Shown here one piece after another: positions 5,882 through 7,642 of a stretch of 7,642 nucleotides of DNA. The first letter of the stretch is position 1. Every line of letters starts with the position of its first letter. The stretch covers positions 1 to 7,642 of the forward strand of contig JACMLK010000213.1 of assembly GCA_014379665.1 (NCBI GenBank), given 5' to 3'. The notes beneath the pieces are model-generated. The model saw only the letters and a list, made by a program, of their open reading frames with translations. It was not told the DNA's origin and did no database searches. The DNA comes from Saprospiraceae bacterium. Lineage in GTDB: Bacteria > Bacteroidota > Bacteroidia > Chitinophagales > Saprospiraceae. Position numbers and translations under genes: made by a program.

Positions 5882-6286
5882 TTAATGCCTGCCCCACAAT
5901 TCCACTACAGCTTTATCGTTTATCAATCCCTTGGTATCATACCAGAAATCTACTTTTGAAATGACTCTTCTGTTTCCTTCTAAATCGATAATTCTACTTT
6001 CCCCACCTTTTCGTATATCTTCTCTAATAACTATTTCCTGCTTTTCCCCATTACCATAATGTACAACCATTCTGTGCATATTGATGCCTGAATTTCTAAC
6101 TATGACTTTTAGTTTTGAATAAACACCGTCTCCCGCGCCTACTTGTATCTGATCATGGTCCAATCCCCGATTGACCTTTCGCTCTCCGAGTTTTTCCCAT
6201 CTTTTTGAATCATTGGATGTAAATGAAGATAATGCTATGACGGATGTCAATGCCATAATAAGTAATAATTGAAATGATGTTTTCAT
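5882..6286 (-). CDS. Secreted small protein, DUF2541-like
   Basis: A 134-residue protein with a clear signal peptide: Lys2, a hydrophobic stretch over about 6-20, then small residues, with likely cleavage near ALSSFTS (19-24). There is no lipobox cysteine and no cysteine at all, so a soluble periplasmic or exported protein is expected. The mature part has WEKLGERKV (30-38), the polar DHDQIQVG (43-50), several short beta strands, HYGNGEKQEIVI (76-87), SRIIDLEGNRRVISKVDFWY (97-116), and a final AVVELWG (126-132). The order LG, strand, R-x-ISK-x-x-F and C-terminal A-x-x-x-L-x-G resembles the DUF2541 family (E. coli YaaI), a beta-rich family without a proven function. That match is from memory and moderate. 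It lies 119 bp downstream of mqnC on the same strand; no strong promoter box of its own is visible. Confidence 0.78.
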   Translation of the reverse strand: MKTSFQLLLIMALTSVIALSSFTSNDSKRWEKLGERKVNRGLDHDQIQVGAGDGVYSKLKVIVRNSGINMHRMVVHYGNGEKQEIVIREDIRKGGESRIIDLEGNRRVISKVDFWYDTKGLINDKAVVELWGRH

Positions 6287-6353
6287 GATGACAAATAATT
6301 TTAGGTGAATAAATGAATGATTTAAAATTTAGACCTGAAAAGACAAAAAAGGT

Positions 6354-6365
6354 TTAAGATCTTAA
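6354..6365. repeat. 12-bp perfect palindrome between mqnC and the DUF2541-like gene
   Basis: TTAAGATCTTAA is its own reverse complement. On the minus strand it is followed by ACC and six Ts (6350-6345), which resembles a weak terminator for mqnC, but a hairpin would have only a 4-bp A+T stem around a GATC loop. It could instead be a dimer-binding site ahead of the minus-strand gene at 6286. Confidence 0.35.
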
Positions 6366-6405
6366 CGAAATTTTAATACCTGTACAAGCATACGAATCGA
6401 AAGAA

Positions 6406-7554
6406 CTAGTCTACCAGCATTTTTTGTCGATCTAATTGTTGCTGTTTGATATTCGAAGGAACCTCTCTGAATTCGTATTGCTGGTTACGCAATTGTGCTC
6501 TGAAACCAACCTCTCTGATCGCATGCTGAATACCATCCGCAGTAAATCTGTAGGCTGCCCCTGCCGCGGAAACCACATTTTCTTCAATCATAATACTACC
6601 GAAATCATTTGCCCCGGCATGAAGACAGAGTTGTGCTGTCTTTTTGCCTACAGTAAGCCATGAAGCCTGAATATTGATAATATTGGGGAGCATGATACGA
6701 CTCATAGCGATCATTCTGATATACTCATCACCTGTACACTGATTGCGTGCCCGTTTTAACTTTTTTAGAATAGTGTCTTCATCCATAAATGGCCATGGAA
6801 TAAATGCAAGGAATCCCTTGGCGTGGGGTGGTTTTTCACTTTGCACCTGACGTAATGCCACAAAATGCTCCATTCTTTCAAGGTTAGTTTCAATATGTCC
6901 AAACATCATGGTGGCCGATGTGGTGATATTTAACTGGTGTGCTGCCCTCATAACGTCAAGCCATTCCTGACCTCCACATTTACCCTTGGAGATCAATCGT
7001 CTTACCCTGTCATCGAGTATCTCCGCTCCGGCACCCGGCAATGAATCCAGACCGGCATCTTTGAGGGCCTGTAATACTTCGGTATGGGTGGATTTTTCGA
7101 GTTTGGTAATGTGGGCTATTTCCGGTGGACCTAATGCATGCAATTTTAGATTAGGGTACAGGCTTTTCAGTTCTTTAAACAATTGCACATAATAATCCAA
7201 CCCCAGATCGGGATGATGACCTCCCTGGAGCAACAATTGTTCACCACCCAGTGAAAATGTTTCTTCTATCTTTTGTTTATATTCTTCAATGGTCGTGATA
7301 TACGACTCTTCGTGTCCCGGTCTCCGGTAAAAATTACAGAATTTACAGTTTGCGATGCATACATTGGTCGTATTGGAATTGCGGTCAATGATCCAGGTCA
7401 CCGTATTACCGGGAACATGATGCTGTCTGATGGCATTTCCCACATACATTAATTCAGCCGTAGAAGCATTTTCAAATAAAAACAATCCTTCTTCCGGTGA
7501 CAAAAACTCCAGTCTGAGTGCGCGCTCCAATAAGTCTGAAATCGAAAAATTCAT
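6406..7554 (-). CDS. mqnC: MqnC: dehypoxanthine futalosine cyclase (radical SAM)
   Basis: A 382-residue radical-SAM enzyme of the futalosine route to menaquinone. It cyclises dehypoxanthine futalosine to cyclic dehypoxanthine futalosine in the cytoplasm. Visible features: the iron-sulphur cluster motif C66-x3-C70-x2-C73 followed by NFYRR, GGEQLLLQGGHHPDLGLDYY (103-122), LHALGPPEI (138-146), AGLDSLPGAGAEIL (167-180), the TTSATMMFGHIE stretch (211-222), FIPWPF (251-256), NIQASWLTVG (294-303) and GANDFGSIMIEENVV (314-328). These blocks separate MqnC from the related MqnE, CofH and HpnR-like enzymes. The length is normal for the family. The frame extends upstream to a TTG at 7578, but the ATG at 7554 starts a typical N-terminus and is preferred. 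No other mqn gene is in the window. The DUF2541-like gene follows on the same strand and may be cotranscribed. Confidence 0.93.
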   Translation of the reverse strand: MNFSISDLLERALRLEFLSPEEGLFLFENASTAELMYVGNAIRQHHVPGNTVTWIIDRNSNTTNVCIANCKFCNFYRRPGHEESYITTIEEYKQKIEETFSLGGEQLLLQGGHHPDLGLDYYVQLFKELKSLYPNLKLHALGPPEIAHITKLEKSTHTEVLQALKDAGLDSLPGAGAEILDDRVRRLISKGKCGGQEWLDVMRAAHQLNITTSATMMFGHIETNLERMEHFVALRQVQSEKPPHAKGFLAFIPWPFMDEDTILKKLKRARNQCTGDEYIRMIAMSRIMLPNIINIQASWLTVGKKTAQLCLHAGANDFGSIMIEENVVSAAGAAYRFTADGIQHAIREVGFRAQLRNQQYEFREVPSNIKQQQLDRQKMLVD

Positions 7555-7584
7555 GAATGTTATTTGATTATTTACCAAACAAAG

Positions 7585-7616
7585 ATGGTATTAAATAGTT
7601 GATTAATTTGTACCAT
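7585..7616. promoter_or_regulatory. Inverted repeat upstream of mqnC
   Basis: ATGGTA (7585-7590) and TACCAT (7611-7616) are perfect inverted copies, with inner arms AAAT (7593-7596) and ATTT (7606-7609). On the minus strand the dyad partly overlaps a near-match to the -7 box (CATCTTTG, 7587-7580, one mismatch to TAnnTTTG), which would give a transcript start about 20 bases before the ATG at 7554. This is the arrangement expected of an operator over the mqnC promoter. Confidence 0.35.
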
Positions 7617-7642
7617 GTAGCAAGTTAAACTTACAAAAACCA

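Noticed and set aside
6436..7192. Two open plus-strand frames (6436-6663 and 6986-7192) opposite mqnC
   Set aside because: Both are inside a well-conserved enzyme gene, encode no recognisable protein and have no promoter element.
7555..7578. Longer mqnC start at TTG 7578
   Set aside because: The ATG at 7554 gives the expected N-terminus; the extension overlaps the likely leader and promoter region.
1..7642. Search for mobile elements, CRISPR arrays, tRNA or rRNA genes and defence or toxin-antitoxin systems
   Set aside because: No transposase or integrase, no regularly spaced repeats, no cloverleaf-like sequence and no recognisable defence domain were found on either strand.

Overview
The window looks like ordinary chromosomal DNA from a member of the Bacteroidota, plausibly near the Saprospiria/Chitinophagia/Cytophagia side. 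Four things point there. The DNA is A+T-rich. Starts mostly lack a Shine-Dalgarno sequence and sit behind A-rich leaders. Three start regions carry a perfect TAnnTTTG promoter element, the Bacteroidota sigma-A -7 box. The ECF sigma factor with its very small partner protein, and the futalosine-pathway enzyme MqnC, also fit that phylum. The placement is inferred from these traits, not from a search.

Layout: (1) 7-882, minus strand, rimK, an ATP-grasp ligase that adds glutamate to ribosomal protein S6. It diverges across 121 bp from (2) 1004-2296, plus strand, a UMF1/Atg22-like MFS transporter. The transporter converges on (3) 2412-3068, minus strand, an unrecognised lipoprotein; a hairpin plus T-run between them probably terminates the lipoprotein gene. 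The lipoprotein diverges across 208 bp from (4) 3277-4836, plus strand, a ClsC/YmdC-type phospholipase D protein (probable cardiolipin synthase) with a TTG start and a lipoprotein signal. Next comes (5+6) a two-gene unit, 4959-5558 and 5600-5833, plus strand, an ECF sigma factor and a 77-residue anti-sigma-like protein with an incomplete zinc motif, closed by a good intrinsic terminator. It converges on (7) 5882-6286, minus strand, a small secreted DUF2541-like protein, preceded on the same strand by (8) 6406-7554, mqnC, the radical-SAM dehypoxanthine futalosine cyclase of menaquinone synthesis.

How they work together: the only clear functional pair is the sigma factor with its probable regulator. 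Several genes concern the envelope or membrane (transporter, two lipoproteins, cardiolipin synthase, a secreted protein, menaquinone synthesis), but strand changes show they are mostly separate transcription units. No RNA genes, CRISPR array, insertion sequence, phage or defence genes are visible, and there is no gene-free stretch longer than 300 bases. I do not see a new multi-gene system. The points most worth a second look are the reduced anti-sigma protein, the lipid-anchored ClsC, and short dyads over promoters.
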